Source: Flagellimonas taeanensis
GTDB lineage: Bacteria; Bacteroidota; Bacteroidia; Flavobacteriales; Flavobacteriaceae
NCBI RefSeq assembly: GCF_003584105.1
Contig: NZ_QXFO01000011.1
Span: forward strand, 62,001 to 126,000
Direction: 5' to 3'
DNA length: 64,000 bases
Shown: positions 1 through 8,947 of the stretch, in pieces
Layout of the letters: every line of letters starts with the position of its first letter
Numbering within the stretch: position 1 is the first letter of the stretch
The notes under the pieces: generated by a model
What the model was told of the DNA's origin: nothing
Databases searched by the model: none
The model's input: the letters and a program-made list of their open reading frames with translations, nothing else
Made by a program: the position numbers and the translations under genes

Positions 1-422
1 CGGCCGATAAACTATTGCCCGTGGCCATTTCGGCGGTCATTGGCTATACCAATCTCGATGGAGAGTATGATTTCACGGATTCGGACATCATTGATGGCAG
101 CGATCAGCGTATCGAAGCATCGTTCAAAACATGGAATTTCAGTGCCGTGGTCTCCACCCGAAGCATTCCGGTGATCAACTTTTACGGAGGTCTAGGCTAT
201 ATCACGGGTAAATCGGATATCGATGTATTGGGGACCTATCAGGCCAATGGACCATTTTTCTCTGAAACAGTGGTGGACCCATTTTCCGTTTCCAAAAAGG
301 CGAGTGGGGTCAATGCCAATTTGGGCACCAAGTTGAAGCTGGGGTTTTTTAGGATCAATGCAGAATATAATTTCGCTGAGTTCAGCACCTTTACCTTTGG
401 TCTGAACTTTGGGTTTAGATAG
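1..422 (+). CDS. Outer-membrane beta-barrel protein, C-terminal part (DUF6588-like), cut by window edge
   Basis: The reading frame is open to the left edge, so the gene starts outside the window; a TTG at 15 is only an internal leucine codon. About 139 residues are visible. They alternate polar and hydrophobic residues in short strands (for example INFYGGLGYITG) and end in a strand closing with the aromatic/basic FGFR, as expected for an outer-membrane barrel. The run LPVAISAVIGYTNLDGEYD resembles the DUF6588 family of flavobacteria, whose function is unknown. The gene converges on the lipoprotein gene at 504-875 and shares a bidirectional terminator with it. The family call rests on resemblance only. 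Confidence 0.6.
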   Translation, partial: ADKLLPVAISAVIGYTNLDGEYDFTDSDIIDGSDQRIEASFKTWNFSAVVSTRSIPVINFYGGLGYITGKSDIDVLGTYQANGPFFSETVVDPFSVSKKASGVNANLGTKLKLGFFRINAEYNFAEFSTFTFGLNFGFR

Positions 423-448
423 TATCACCAACCGACCAACCAAAATAA

Positions 449-478
449 AGTGGGCCCCGACATTTGTCGGGGCCCACT
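449..478. terminator. Bidirectional Rho-independent terminator
   Basis: A perfect 14-bp inverted repeat (449-462 and 465-478, arm AGTGGGCCCCGACA) with a two-base centre lies between two convergent genes. T-rich sequence follows on the plus strand (ATTTTCAT), and the minus strand reads CTTTATTTT after the stem, so it can serve both genes. Confidence 0.85.
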
Positions 479-503
479 ATTTTCATATATGTTGGTCTTC
501 GGC

Positions 504-875
504 TTATTCCCTAGTGGCGAAGACCGAGCCGTTCCCTAGGGCTAAAATTTCAGGATCTTGGGCTTTCATCAGGCTGACCGTAACATCGGTCACCTGTGGA
601 TCGCCATATATTATGGTGTAGGTCCCATTCTCAAAGGACCATTTAAAATCGGTGTAAAAAACTAGTTTTGAATTGGAGTAGCTCTGATATCTCCCCAGAT
701 AAACATCGTTGAAGATCCATTCTTCCCGGGTAGTCTCGGTACCCTTGCCTTCTATGGTGGAAGATCCTGTTTTGGCCCAAATGCCCAAAATAGGGTCATT
801 GTTTTCTGGAACTTGGCTACAGTTGCTCAAGGCAATAATGCCTATGATGGACAACAATGAAAAGAGCTTTTTCAT
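504..875 (-). CDS. Small hypothetical lipoprotein
   Basis: A 123-residue protein with a lipoprotein signal peptide: MKK, a hydrophobic core, then the lipobox LSNC with Cys19 as the acylated residue. The mature part contains ILGIWAKTGSS and EEWIFNDVYLGRY, a pattern common in small lipocalin-like lipoproteins of Bacteroidota where a GxW motif opens a barrel. No enzyme motif is visible. It is monocistronic, converging with the gene ending at 422. Lipoprotein status is well supported; the lipocalin-like fold is a guess. Confidence 0.7.
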   Translation of the reverse strand: MKKLFSLLSIIGIIALSNCSQVPENNDPILGIWAKTGSSTIEGKGTETTREEWIFNDVYLGRYQSYSNSKLVFYTDFKWSFENGTYTIIYGDPQVTDVTVSLMKAQDPEILALGNGSVFATRE

Positions 876-1084
876 AGGTCAGTAGGTTACATTGATTTTG
901 GGACTTTGAGAACGTAATTTTGTAGGAAACTATTGCACTTGTAGTTTCAAAAAATGAAGAAAAAGGGATTTCTTCGATGAACGGTGCGTTTTCTTAACAT
1001 TTTTATGGTCGAATATTCGGGGACATTTGCAAAATCAACACATTAAAACTGGTGTAAGTCAGCTTTTTTCTAAGTGAAATGCCT

Positions 1085-1092
1085 TATTTTTG
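1085..1092 (+). promoter_or_regulatory. Candidate -7 element of the mdh promoter
   Basis: TATTTTTG fits the Bacteroidota -7 consensus TAnnTTTG and lies 25 bases before the mdh start. A T-run at 1064-1069 sits near the expected -33 position, but a clean TTTG is not visible. Confidence 0.5.
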
Positions 1093-1117
1093 AGCGTTAA
1101 AATTTAAACTTATACAA

Positions 1118-2044
1118 ATGAAAGTTACCGTAGTTGGAGCAGGCGCAGTGGGAGCTAGCTGTGCAGAGTACATAGCAATGAAAAATTTTGCCTCGGAAGT
1201 GGTCGTGTTGGATATCAAGGAAGGATATGCCGAAGGAAAGGCGATGGATCTGATGCAGACCGCCTCCCTAATGGGTTTTGATACCAAGATTACCGGCAGC
1301 ACCAACGATTATGGTAAAACGGCCAATAGTGATGTGGCGGTTATCACTTCAGGGATTCCCCGCAAGCCGGGAATGACCCGTGAGGAACTTATCGGGATCA
1401 ATGCCGGAATCGTTAAAACGGTAGCGACAAACCTTCTGGAGCATTCGCCCAACGCAACTATCATCGTGGTGAGCAATCCTATGGACACGATGACCTATTT
1501 GGTACACAAAGCCACTGGCCTACCAAAGAACAAAATCATTGGTATGGGAGGTGCTTTGGACAGCGCCCGTTTCAAATACAGATTGGCCGAGGCCCTTGGA
1601 GCCCCTATCTCCGATGTTGACGGTATGGTAATCGGTGGCCACAGCGATGTGGGCATGGTTCCCCTTATTGGTCATGCAACCAGGAACAGTGTAAAAGTTT
1701 CCGAGTTCCTTTCCGAGGAGAAAATGGAATGGGTGGTGGAAGAGACCAAGGTAGGTGGCGCCACGTTGACCAAGCTTTTGGGTACCAGTGCCTGGTATGC
1801 CCCTGGAGCAGCGGTTTCGTCAATGGTACAGGCCATTGCCTGTGACCAAAAGAAAATGTTCCCATGTTCCACTATGCTAGACGGGGAATATGGTCTTTCC
1901 GACATCTGTATCGGTGTGCCTGTGATCTTGGGCAAGGACGGAATAGAGCAGATTGTTGAAATCGAACTTTCCGATGCCGAGAAGGCCAAAATGCAGGAAA
2001 GTGCCGAAGGCGTTAAAAAGACCAACGGATTACTCCAAGTATAA
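1118..2044 (+). CDS. mdh: Malate dehydrogenase
   Basis: NAD-dependent malate dehydrogenase, interconverting malate and oxaloacetate in the TCA cycle (cytoplasm). The 308 residues match the length of the LDH-like MDH subfamily. The Rossmann motif GAGAVGA is at 7-13, the acidic residue selecting NAD at Asp32, the mobile-loop arginines at Arg82 and Arg88 (IPRKPGMTREE), a substrate arginine at Arg151 and the catalytic histidine at His175 in GGHSDVGM. The ATG at 1118 follows a TATTTTTG promoter element. The gene is alone, with a palindromic repeat element just after its stop and secDF further downstream under its own promoter. Confidence 0.97.
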   Translation: MKVTVVGAGAVGASCAEYIAMKNFASEVVVLDIKEGYAEGKAMDLMQTASLMGFDTKITGSTNDYGKTANSDVAVITSGIPRKPGMTREELIGINAGIVKTVATNLLEHSPNATIIVVSNPMDTMTYLVHKATGLPKNKIIGMGGALDSARFKYRLAEALGAPISDVDGMVIGGHSDVGMVPLIGHATRNSVKVSEFLSEEKMEWVVEETKVGGATLTKLLGTSAWYAPGAAVSSMVQAIACDQKKMFPCSTMLDGEYGLSDICIGVPVILGKDGIEQIVEIELSDAEKAKMQESAEGVKKTNGLLQV

Positions 2045-2065
2045 TCCCATCAAATTGACCAAAAG

Positions 2066-2133
2066 ATTGTCATTTCGGATTTGAACGGCCCATGGAACGG
2101 TTTGGGGAACCGTATCGCATTCGGAATGACAAT
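2066..2133. repeat. Intergenic palindromic element A (ATTGTCATT...AATGACAAT)
   Basis: The ends of this 68-base segment are inverted copies (ATTGTCATTTCG and CGGAATGACAAT, with a mismatch). Inside is a second partial inverted repeat, GAACGG...GGAACCGT. It lies between mdh and the secDF promoter. It resembles dispersed intergenic repeats of flavobacterial genomes and shares the TGTCA/TGACA ends seen in two other elements of this window. Confidence 0.55.
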
Positions 2134-2184
2134 TTTGTTTTTACCAACCAATGCCCAGGCGTATTTGCAATTCGATCAATTTCT

Positions 2185-2216
2185 ATTGTCAAATCTTATC
2201 GGAAATGATATATTTG
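2185..2216 (+). promoter_or_regulatory. Promoter of secDF
   Basis: A -33-like ATTG (2185-2188) and a consensus -7 element TATATTTG (2209-2216) are 20 bases apart, the normal spacing for the Bacteroidota primary sigma factor. The secDF ATG is 39 bases further on. Confidence 0.65.
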
Positions 2217-2254
2217 CACGCTGTTTAAGAAAACATCTAAAAATTTAATAATCA

Positions 2255-5221
2255 ATGCAAAATAAAGGACTTGTAAGGCTTTTCGCGATCCTTTTTGGCT
2301 TGGTGAGCATCTATCAGCTATCCTTTACCTTCATCACAAGTAAGTTGGAGAAGGATGCTGAAAATCATGCCGTTAGCCGAATTTCGGAAGCTGAGGAAGA
2401 TTATGTGGCAAAGCGTGAAGCTTTAGAGGCATCGTATCTGGACTCTATCAGTGACAACTCTGTTTTGGGTTTTACCAGCTATGAGGATGCCAAGAAAAAA
2501 GAGTTGAACAAAGGTCTTGACCTTAAGGGCGGTATCAACGTTACCCTACAGATTTCCGTGAAGGACATTTTGAAAGGTTTGGCGAACAATACCAAGAATC
2601 CCGTTTTCAACAAGGCGTTGGCCGATGCCGATGTAGCATCAACCAATAGTGACAAAACCTATTTGGAACTATTTTTTGATGCATTTGACAAGATCAAGGG
2701 CGAAACCAAATTGGCCTCCCCCGATATCTTTGCCAACAAAGGACTTAGTGATGATGTCAATTTCCAAATGAGTGATGAAGAGGTAAAGCCCATCATCCGA
2801 AGAAAGATAGACGAGTCCATAGTTTCTGCATTTGAAGTACTCCGTGAGCGTATCGATGGTTTCGGTGTAACTCAACCCAACATCCAAAGAGAAGGGAACT
2901 CCGGACGTATCTTGGTGGAGCTGCCCGGTGCTAGGGACATTGCCCGTGCACAGGAACTACTTTCCAGTACGGCACAGTTGGAGTTCTGGGAAACCTACCC
3001 CCAAAGCAATCCAAGTTTGGGAACCTTTTTGGTGAACGCCAACGAGCGATTGAAGGAAATCCTAAAACCTGAGCAAGCCAAAGAAGAGGTGAACAAGCCA
3101 GAATCCGAGATTGATTCCTTACTTTCAGATGTTTCCCAAGACTCTTTGGACACGGCTCCTCAGGCCAACCCGATTTTGGGCAAATTGATTCCCGCCAACC
3201 CAGGCAGCCATGCCATTGCAAGGGCCATGGTATCGGACACTGCTGAGATAGGGAAGTATCTGAGAATGCCCGAGATCAAGAGGTTGTTGCCCAATGATAT
3301 ACAGTTTACCAAGTTCCTTTGGGAAAGACCTGCCCAAGATGTGGAAGTAGTGGATCTATACGCACTTAAATCCAACAGGGACGGTGTGCCCAGGATCAGC
3401 GGGGATGTGGTTTCGGATGCACAAGATACTTTTGACCAGTTCAATAAGCCCGCGGTGAGCATGACCATGAACACCCGCGGCGCCAAGGAATGGGAAGCAC
3501 TTACCGGAGATGCTTACAATAACCAGACCGGTATAGCCATTGTGTTGGACAATAAAGTATATACTGCCCCTGGCGTTTCTTCAGGACCTATATCAGGTGG
3601 CCGTTCCGAGATTACCGGAACATTCACCGTAAACGAGACCAAGGATATTGCCAATGTGCTCCGTGCGGGTAAACTTCCGGCTTCTGCGGACATCATCCAA
3701 TCGGAAGTGGTAGGGCCATCTTTGGGCCAGGAAGCTATTGACAGCGGATTCATATCCTTTATGATTGCCATGGCCTTTGTGTTGCTATGGATGATTTTCT
3801 ATTACGGAAAAGCAGGAGTTTTTGCTGATATCGCCCTTATTTTCAACATCTTGCTCATTTTTGGGGTGTTGACCAGTTTGGGTGCTGTATTGACCCTTCC
3901 AGGTATTGCCGGTATCGTGTTGACCATAGGTATGTCGGTGGATGCCAACGTACTTATCTTTGAAAGGATCAAGGAAGAGCTGGCAAAAGGCAAGGGCAAG
4001 GCGCAAGCGATTGCTGATGGTTTCGGAAATGCATTGTCCTCTATTTTGGATGCCAACATTACAACAGGACTTACAGCGATCATCCTTTTCATTTTCGGTT
4101 CAGGGCCCATCAAGGGATTTGCCACTACCTTGTTGATAGGTATCGTTACTTCATTGTTCACGGCGATATTTGTGACCCGATTGATGATCGATGCATATTC
4201 TGCCAAGAAAGGCAGACGATTGGATTTTGCCACAGGGATTACGAAGAACCTGTTCACCAACATGAACATCGATTTCTTGGCCAAGCGTAAGTTTGCCTAT
4301 ATCCTATCTGGAATCTTGGTGGTAGTTTCTGTATTTTCCCTATTCACCACTGGCCTCCAGCAAGGGGTTGATTTTATTGGTGGCCGTTCCTATCAGATAC
4401 GTTTTGAGAAAGCTGTGAACCCTTCGGAAATCGCTTCTGAACTCAATACGGTATTCGGTAGTGGAACCAATGTGAAAACGTTTGGTGATGCCAACCAGAT
4501 AAAGGTCACCACACCTTATAAAGTAGATGAGGAAGGTGTGGAAGTGGATACCGAAATTCAGACAAAACTGTACACTACATTGCAAAAATACCTTCCAGAT
4601 GGTACTTCTTTTGAAGACTTTACCATTGGGGCTTCGGAAAAATCAATAGGAATTCTACAATCGGTAAAAGTAGGGCCTACCATTGCCGATGATATTAAGA
4701 AGAATGCCTTCTTGGCCATTTTGGGCTCATTGGCGGTCGTGTTCCTGTACATCCTATTGCGATTCAGGAAATGGCAATTCTCGTTGGGAGCCGTTGTTGC
4801 GGTTTTCCATGATGTGATGATCGTATTGGGAATATTCTCCCTTACCGGAAAACTCATGCCTTTCAATATGGAGATTGACCAAGCCTTCATTGCGGCCATT
4901 TTGACGGTGATTGGGTATTCCTTGAACGATACCGTGGTCGTGTTCGACCGTATTCGTGAAATAACCAGCATCAAAGGTTTCAAAGGCGGAGAGAATATCA
5001 ATGATGCCTTGAACAGCACCTTGAGCCGTACCTTGAACACCTCATTGACCACATTGATCGTGTTGTTGGCCATCTTCATCTTTGGTGGGGAGAGCTTGCG
5101 AGGATTTATGTTTGCAATGATCATTGGTGTGGTAGTGGGTACCTATTCTTCGGTATTCATCGCAACGCCGATCATGTTCGATACCCTCAAGAAAAAAATT
5201 GCAGCTGCCACAGCTGCTTAG
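2255..5221 (+). CDS. secDF: Protein translocase SecD/SecF fusion
   Basis: Inner-membrane accessory subunit of the Sec translocase that uses the proton gradient to pull exported proteins out of the SecYEG channel. At 988 residues it is the SecD-SecF fusion typical of Bacteroidota. The first transmembrane segment is at about 7-25, followed by the SecD signature DLKGGINVTLQISVKDIL (about 90-107) and the large periplasmic head domain. Five membrane spans follow (about 495-650, containing IGMSVDANVLIFERIKEEL). The SecF half starts near 680 with GLQQGVDFIGGRSYQIRF and ends with another five spans including SLNDTVVVFDRIRE. It is expressed alone between its own promoter and a strong terminator. Confidence 0.97.
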   Translation: MQNKGLVRLFAILFGLVSIYQLSFTFITSKLEKDAENHAVSRISEAEEDYVAKREALEASYLDSISDNSVLGFTSYEDAKKKELNKGLDLKGGINVTLQISVKDILKGLANNTKNPVFNKALADADVASTNSDKTYLELFFDAFDKIKGETKLASPDIFANKGLSDDVNFQMSDEEVKPIIRRKIDESIVSAFEVLRERIDGFGVTQPNIQREGNSGRILVELPGARDIARAQELLSSTAQLEFWETYPQSNPSLGTFLVNANERLKEILKPEQAKEEVNKPESEIDSLLSDVSQDSLDTAPQANPILGKLIPANPGSHAIARAMVSDTAEIGKYLRMPEIKRLLPNDIQFTKFLWERPAQDVEVVDLYALKSNRDGVPRISGDVVSDAQDTFDQFNKPAVSMTMNTRGAKEWEALTGDAYNNQTGIAIVLDNKVYTAPGVSSGPISGGRSEITGTFTVNETKDIANVLRAGKLPASADIIQSEVVGPSLGQEAIDSGFISFMIAMAFVLLWMIFYYGKAGVFADIALIFNILLIFGVLTSLGAVLTLPGIAGIVLTIGMSVDANVLIFERIKEELAKGKGKAQAIADGFGNALSSILDANITTGLTAIILFIFGSGPIKGFATTLLIGIVTSLFTAIFVTRLMIDAYSAKKGRRLDFATGITKNLFTNMNIDFLAKRKFAYILSGILVVVSVFSLFTTGLQQGVDFIGGRSYQIRFEKAVNPSEIASELNTVFGSGTNVKTFGDANQIKVTTPYKVDEEGVEVDTEIQTKLYTTLQKYLPDGTSFEDFTIGASEKSIGILQSVKVGPTIADDIKKNAFLAILGSLAVVFLYILLRFRKWQFSLGAVVAVFHDVMIVLGIFSLTGKLMPFNMEIDQAFIAAILTVIGYSLNDTVVVFDRIREITSIKGFKGGENINDALNSTLSRTLNTSLTTLIVLLAIFIFGGESLRGFMFAMIIGVVVGTYSSVFIATPIMFDTLKKKIAAATAA

Positions 5222-5243
5222 TTTAAGTTTTTAGATGAATATC

Positions 5244-5275
5244 AAAAAGGGCCGCTCTTAGAGCGGCCCTTTTTT
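5244..5275 (+). terminator. Rho-independent terminator of secDF
   Basis: A perfect 14-bp inverted repeat (5244-5257 and 5261-5274, GGGCCGCTC/GAGCGGCCC core) with a 3-base loop and a T-run follows the secDF stop. The A-run on the other side may let it also stop transcription of the convergent ABC gene. Confidence 0.85.
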
Positions 5276-5291
5276 GTCCTTGCATGGTTTT

Positions 5292-6542
5292 CTAAGGAAG
5301 TCCAACCCTGCCTATGGAGCCTGTGTCCCTTACATTCAAAATATAATTGAATTGGGGATGCAGACCGGGTTCTTTTCTATGGGAAACAAAAATAATGGCC
5401 GTATCGCTTTCTGATGCAATCTTGTTCACCAAGTCGACAAACAGGGCCGCACTAGGGTCATCCAGGCCTGCGGTAGGTTCGTCCAAAATAAGTAGGGGAG
5501 GGTGTTTGATCATGGCCCTGGCCATCATGATCAATCTTTTCTCACCAGCGGAAAGGTCGCGAAAATGATTCGCTCTTTTATCGTATAGCCCCAAAAGTTT
5601 CAACCATTCATGGGCCAAACGCTTTTCGGTGTCCGTTGGGATGACATAAAGACCAATGGAGTCGTGCAGACCGGAGATAATCATATGTTCCAGGCTATGG
5701 TAACCTTGAAATTTGTCCGTGACCGCAGGGGTAAAGTAACCTATTTTCTTCTTCAGGTCCCAAACACTTTCCCCACTTCCTTTCTTTTGTCCGAATAGCG
5801 TCAGGTCCTGACCGTAGGCTTTATGGCTGTCCCCGGTGATCATAGAGAGTAAGGTGCTCTTCCCACTTCCGTTGGGGCCTATCAATTGCCAGAATTCCCC
5901 TCGTTTTATGGTCCAATCGATTTGGTCCAATACCTGTCGCCCGTCAAAACTGACCGAGACCTTTTCAAATTTGACCAATTCTGTACCGGTCGCCTCCAAA
6001 GCCTGGAGGGGTTGAGGGATGTTACCACTGAATGTGATGGCTTGTCCTTGGTTTTCCTCCCAAAATGCCTTTGCTGTTTCGTAAGGATACAATTGTTCCC
6101 CATCAAGTTTGAAAAAATCTGTGGTCACGGGCAAAATGTCCTCCAATCGGCTGACCAATTGCACCACTATTTTGGAGGAAGCAATATCGCAAAGCTGTTC
6201 CTTCAACTGTGCCTGGGTGGCCACGTCCAGATTGTCGAAAGGGTTCACCAGGACCAAAAAATCAGGTTCCTGCTGGAGCAGATACCGCAAGAGTGCCTTC
6301 TTCTGTTCCCCGCTGCTCATGGTCTTGAGGGATTGCTGGGTTTCCTTGGTCAAGATCTTGATATCGTGGCGCTCTTCTTCATCCATAAAACGATCGATCT
6401 CTGACCGAGAAAAAAGAAGCCCCTTCAAATCTTGCAGTTGCTGCAGTGCTGGAATCGGCATATTGACCAATAACTTGTCAATGATACTGCACGTTTGGGA
6501 CGTGTTATTGGTAAGAATGGCGTAGCTTTTGGGTTGATGCAT
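5292..6542 (-). CDS. Twin-domain ABC ATPase without membrane partner (PhrA/ModF-like)
   Basis: A soluble ATPase with two ABC halves. The C-terminal half is complete: Walker A GPNGSGKST (222-230), signature LSAGEKR (330-336), Walker B LLILDEPTAGLD (350-361) and switch His388. The N-terminal half is reduced: it has a signature MSSGEQKKA (75-83) and a decayed Walker B (LVLVNPFDNLD, 97-106) but no Walker A. The same layout is known in flavobacterial relatives of E. coli ModF (PhrA), so this is probably a family trait and not a truncation. No permease gene is nearby. It is last in a minus-strand run after the GNAT gene, 31 bases away. Its biological role is unknown. Confidence 0.8.
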   Translation of the reverse strand: MHQPKSYAILTNNTSQTCSIIDKLLVNMPIPALQQLQDLKGLLFSRSEIDRFMDEEERHDIKILTKETQQSLKTMSSGEQKKALLRYLLQQEPDFLVLVNPFDNLDVATQAQLKEQLCDIASSKIVVQLVSRLEDILPVTTDFFKLDGEQLYPYETAKAFWEENQGQAITFSGNIPQPLQALEATGTELVKFEKVSVSFDGRQVLDQIDWTIKRGEFWQLIGPNGSGKSTLLSMITGDSHKAYGQDLTLFGQKKGSGESVWDLKKKIGYFTPAVTDKFQGYHSLEHMIISGLHDSIGLYVIPTDTEKRLAHEWLKLLGLYDKRANHFRDLSAGEKRLIMMARAMIKHPPLLILDEPTAGLDDPSAALFVDLVNKIASESDTAIIFVSHRKEPGLHPQFNYILNVRDTGSIGRVGLP

Positions 6543-6573
6543 GTAGTTCGGAAATAAATCCCCAAAATTACGA

Positions 6574-7098
6574 TTATCCTTGGTTTACCCTAAAAATATG
6601 GACGGGATTGTCCTTATAGGTGGTGGTTTTGTCCAGGAACATACCATTTTTCAAGGCCACTTTTTGGGAGGGTACATTGTCCACATGGATGATGGAGATC
6701 AAAGATTCTGAAAACCCCTCTTGAAAGGCAAAATGCTTGCATTTTTGTGCCGCTTCAAACGCATAGCCTTGTAGCCAGAACTTGGGCAATATGGAATATC
6801 CGATTTCCAGTTCTTCCATACCGTCCACAATTTGGACCAAAAGTCCACAGATGCCCACCAACTGTCCGGAATTTTTCAAGGTAAGGGCATTCATGCCGCC
6901 CAAATCGTTATCATACCGCTCAAAGACCCTATCAAATTGGACTTTGCAGGCTTCCTCTGAATTGGAAGGCAATCCTTCCCAATATTGTGTGGATTTGGGA
7001 TCGTGATAGAACGGCAACCATTCCTCAAAGTCTGAGGGTTGCAACCTTCTGAACAGCAATCGTTCCGATTCCTCGTTTTCTAAAAGATATTTGGGCAT
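6574..7098 (-). CDS. GNAT family N-acetyltransferase (RimJ/RimL-like)
   Basis: A 174-residue acetyltransferase of the GNAT superfamily, expected to move an acetyl group from acetyl-CoA to an amine. The N-terminus (ESERLLFRRLQPSDFEEWLPF) is the usual start of the RimJ/RimL-like branch. The region ELEIGYSILPKFWLQGYAFEA holds the acetyl-CoA-binding strand and loop, and HVDNVPSQKVALKNGM is the typical C-terminal motif. Its ATG overlaps the stop of the DUF192 gene by one base (TAATG), indicating translational coupling. The substrate cannot be deduced. Confidence 0.85.
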   Translation of the reverse strand: MPKYLLENEESERLLFRRLQPSDFEEWLPFYHDPKSTQYWEGLPSNSEEACKVQFDRVFERYDNDLGGMNALTLKNSGQLVGICGLLVQIVDGMEELEIGYSILPKFWLQGYAFEAAQKCKHFAFQEGFSESLISIIHVDNVPSQKVALKNGMFLDKTTTYKDNPVHIFRVNQG

Positions 7099-7580
7099 TA
7101 TTTTCGGGTAAAGGCAATACTGTCCCCAACCTGTAGCCCCATCTTATCGGACAGTCCCGCATTTATCTCAAGGACATATTTGGCGGGTACGTTGGAGGGC
7201 AGGCTGCTTTCATCGTAGGGTTTGGCGTTCTTTTGGAAGTTAACGATTTTCAGTCCTTCATCAATATAGATGATGTCCAAGGGAAACTCGGTGTTCTTCA
7301 TGTAAAAGGAACGGGAGGAGACATTGGGGAAGATGAACAACATGCCTTGGCTCTCTTCCATGGACTGACGGTACATGAGCCCGGTTTGAGTCTCGTACTC
7401 AGATTCGGCGATCTCGATGTCAAAACTTGTTTTCAGGGAATCCGTTTCGGTGGCAAGAATGGACAGTTCCCCTTCCTTGGTGAATGATACGGTCTCGGTT
7501 TTCAGGGCCTGCTTGGTCTCGGACTTGCAGGAGGCCATGAAAAAGGTCAGAACGGATAAAAATAGGCCGATACGTTTCAT
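7098..7580 (-). CDS. DUF192 domain lipoprotein
   Basis: A protein of about 160 residues from the chosen start (MKRIGLFLSVLTFFMASC). An upstream start at 7640 would put 20 unrelated residues before the signal peptide and run into lgt, so it was rejected. The lipobox MASC predicts a lipoprotein. The rest matches DUF192: FDIEIAESEYETQTGLMYR, then MLFIFPNVSSRSFYMKNTEF and LDIIYIDEGLKIV, ending with a VLEINAGLSDKMGLQVGD segment. The family's function is unknown. The start is 4 bases after the lgt stop and the stop overlaps the next gene, so the cluster is cotranscribed. Confidence 0.85.
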   Translation of the reverse strand: MKRIGLFLSVLTFFMASCKSETKQALKTETVSFTKEGELSILATETDSLKTSFDIEIAESEYETQTGLMYRQSMEESQGMLFIFPNVSSRSFYMKNTEFPLDIIYIDEGLKIVNFQKNAKPYDESSLPSNVPAKYVLEINAGLSDKMGLQVGDSIAFTRK

Positions 7581-7584
7581 GTTG

Positions 7585-8553
7585 CTAATCCCTATAGATG
7601 ATTGGTGATGGTCTGTACATAAAATAGAACCCGATGGCAATCATGGGGATGCTCAGCCATTGTCCTGTGGAGAGAAGGCCCAATGATTCTTCAAAACCGC
7701 CTTGGCTCTTTTTAAAGAACTCCACGAAAAATCGGACGGTGAACAAGAGTACCATGAACAATCCAAAAATATAACCTTGCTTCTCTTTTTTATCCGTTTT
7801 CCAATAGATCATCTGTAGAAAGAGAAAGACAAAAAAGTAGCAAATGGCCTCGTACAATTGTGCAGGATGGCGATAAGGTATGGTCTGTAGGATGCCCGCA
7901 AATTCCGGGTTGTGCTCTATGGCCTTATATGCGGCATTTTCTGTGGCTTCTTTGGTGATCGCCATTGCTTTGTAGGCAGGCATGTCATCGGAATCCCTTA
8001 TAAAGCGTGTGGCCAAGAAATAGGATTTGTGGACCACTTTTCCATTGATCTCTGAGTTGAAAAAATTGCCCAGACGCACGAAACAGGCACCAATGGCCGA
8101 AGGGATCACCAAACGGTCCAGCATCCAGAGCATTCGGATGTCCTCCCATTTTCTGCAGAAGAGCCACACCCCAATGATGGCGGCGATGGTGGCCCCATGG
8201 CTGGCCAATCCGGTAAACCCGGTAAACTCATAGCCGTTTATGATGCCGAACAGTGAGCTGTTCGCACTTTCCCTGATGGGCAAAAGAATTTCCACCAAAT
8301 GGTCCTTGTAGTAGTCCCAGTCATAAAAAAAGACGTGTCCCAAGCGTGCGCCCAACATAATGGAAACCACCGTGTAGATGAACAGGGAATCCAGTTTTTC
8401 CATGGACTTCTTTTCGTTCTGGAATATTTTCTTCATGATGAACCAGCCCACGACAAAGGCCGCGATCCAAAGCAGGTTGTAGTATTTTATTTGAACAAAG
8501 CCCAGTTTAAAAAGGGTGCCTTCCGGGTTCCAATTGATTCCGAGGAAATACAT
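7585..8553 (-). CDS. lgt: Prolipoprotein diacylglyceryl transferase
   Basis: Inner-membrane enzyme that transfers diacylglycerol from phosphatidylglycerol to the lipobox cysteine, the first step in lipoprotein maturation. The 322-residue protein has about seven hydrophobic spans. Motifs: HG at 119-120 (GLASHGATIAA), the Lgt signature in the form RLGNFFNSEINGK (160-172), and YRHPAQLYEAI (227-237). It is longer than the E. coli enzyme because of a polar insertion at about 180-225, between the signature and RHPAQ. The following gene encodes a lipoprotein, and the window holds many other Lgt substrates. Confidence 0.95.
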   Translation of the reverse strand: MYFLGINWNPEGTLFKLGFVQIKYYNLLWIAAFVVGWFIMKKIFQNEKKSMEKLDSLFIYTVVSIMLGARLGHVFFYDWDYYKDHLVEILLPIRESANSSLFGIINGYEFTGFTGLASHGATIAAIIGVWLFCRKWEDIRMLWMLDRLVIPSAIGACFVRLGNFFNSEINGKVVHKSYFLATRFIRDSDDMPAYKAMAITKEATENAAYKAIEHNPEFAGILQTIPYRHPAQLYEAICYFFVFLFLQMIYWKTDKKEKQGYIFGLFMVLLFTVRFFVEFFKKSQGGFEESLGLLSTGQWLSIPMIAIGFYFMYRPSPIIYRD

Positions 8554-8668
8554 CGAGTTAAATTTTGGACTAATATAACCACTTTGGGTGGTTGATGCCC
8601 ATGTTTAAGTAATTTTTGGCTACAGATAACCTTTTTGGAACGATTTGGATACCTTCTTTGGGTGCATG

Positions 8669-8890
8669 TTAGGGAACTGGGTCGTATCCGCTCCCGCCCC
8701 ATGGATTGCAGCTGGCTATACGTTTCATGGAGAGCCATCCGCCTTTGAACAGACCATGTTTTTTCAAGGCCTCCAAGGTGTATTGCGAACAGGTAGGGGA
8801 GTAGCGACAAGTGGCAGGGAACATGGGAGAAATGAAATTCTGGTAAAATTTTACCAATAGAATGAACGGCGCGATCAAGATGTGTTTCAT
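8669..8890 (-). CDS. yidD: Membrane protein insertion efficiency factor YidD
   Basis: A small protein assisting YidC-dependent membrane insertion. From [17 protein letters not shown] it has 73 residues, matching family members; a start three codons earlier (8899) is possible. The family core is intact: an amphipathic N-terminal helix, then [19 protein letters not shown] with its conserved cysteines, [23 protein letters not shown] at the C-terminus. It reads toward lgt, 115 bases upstream of it. yidD usually sits in the rnpA-yidC region, so this is a detached copy, a common arrangement in flavobacteria. Confidence 0.92.
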   Translation of the reverse strand: MKHILIAPFILLVKFYQNFISPMFPATCRYSPTCSQYTLEALKKHGLFKGGWLSMKRIASCNPWGGSGYDPVP

Positions 8891-8913
8891 TCGTTGCATT
8901 GAGAAACTGCAAG

Positions 8914-8945
8914 GTAAAAAAAAGCCCCGACAAAGTCGGGGCTTT
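8914..8945 (-). terminator. Rho-independent terminator of the ALDH-DUF779 operon
   Basis: A perfect 11-bp inverted repeat (AAAGCCCCGAC at 8921-8931, GTCGGGGCTTT at 8935-8945) with a 3-base loop, followed on the minus strand by a T-run. It begins 2 bases after the DUF779 stop and separates that operon from yidD. Confidence 0.85.
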
Positions 8946-8947
8946 CA

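Noticed and set aside
5292..6542. Possible truncation or frameshift of the ABC ATPase because the first half lacks Walker A
   Set aside because: The same reduced N-terminal half is usual in flavobacterial relatives, and the frame is intact with a normal start.
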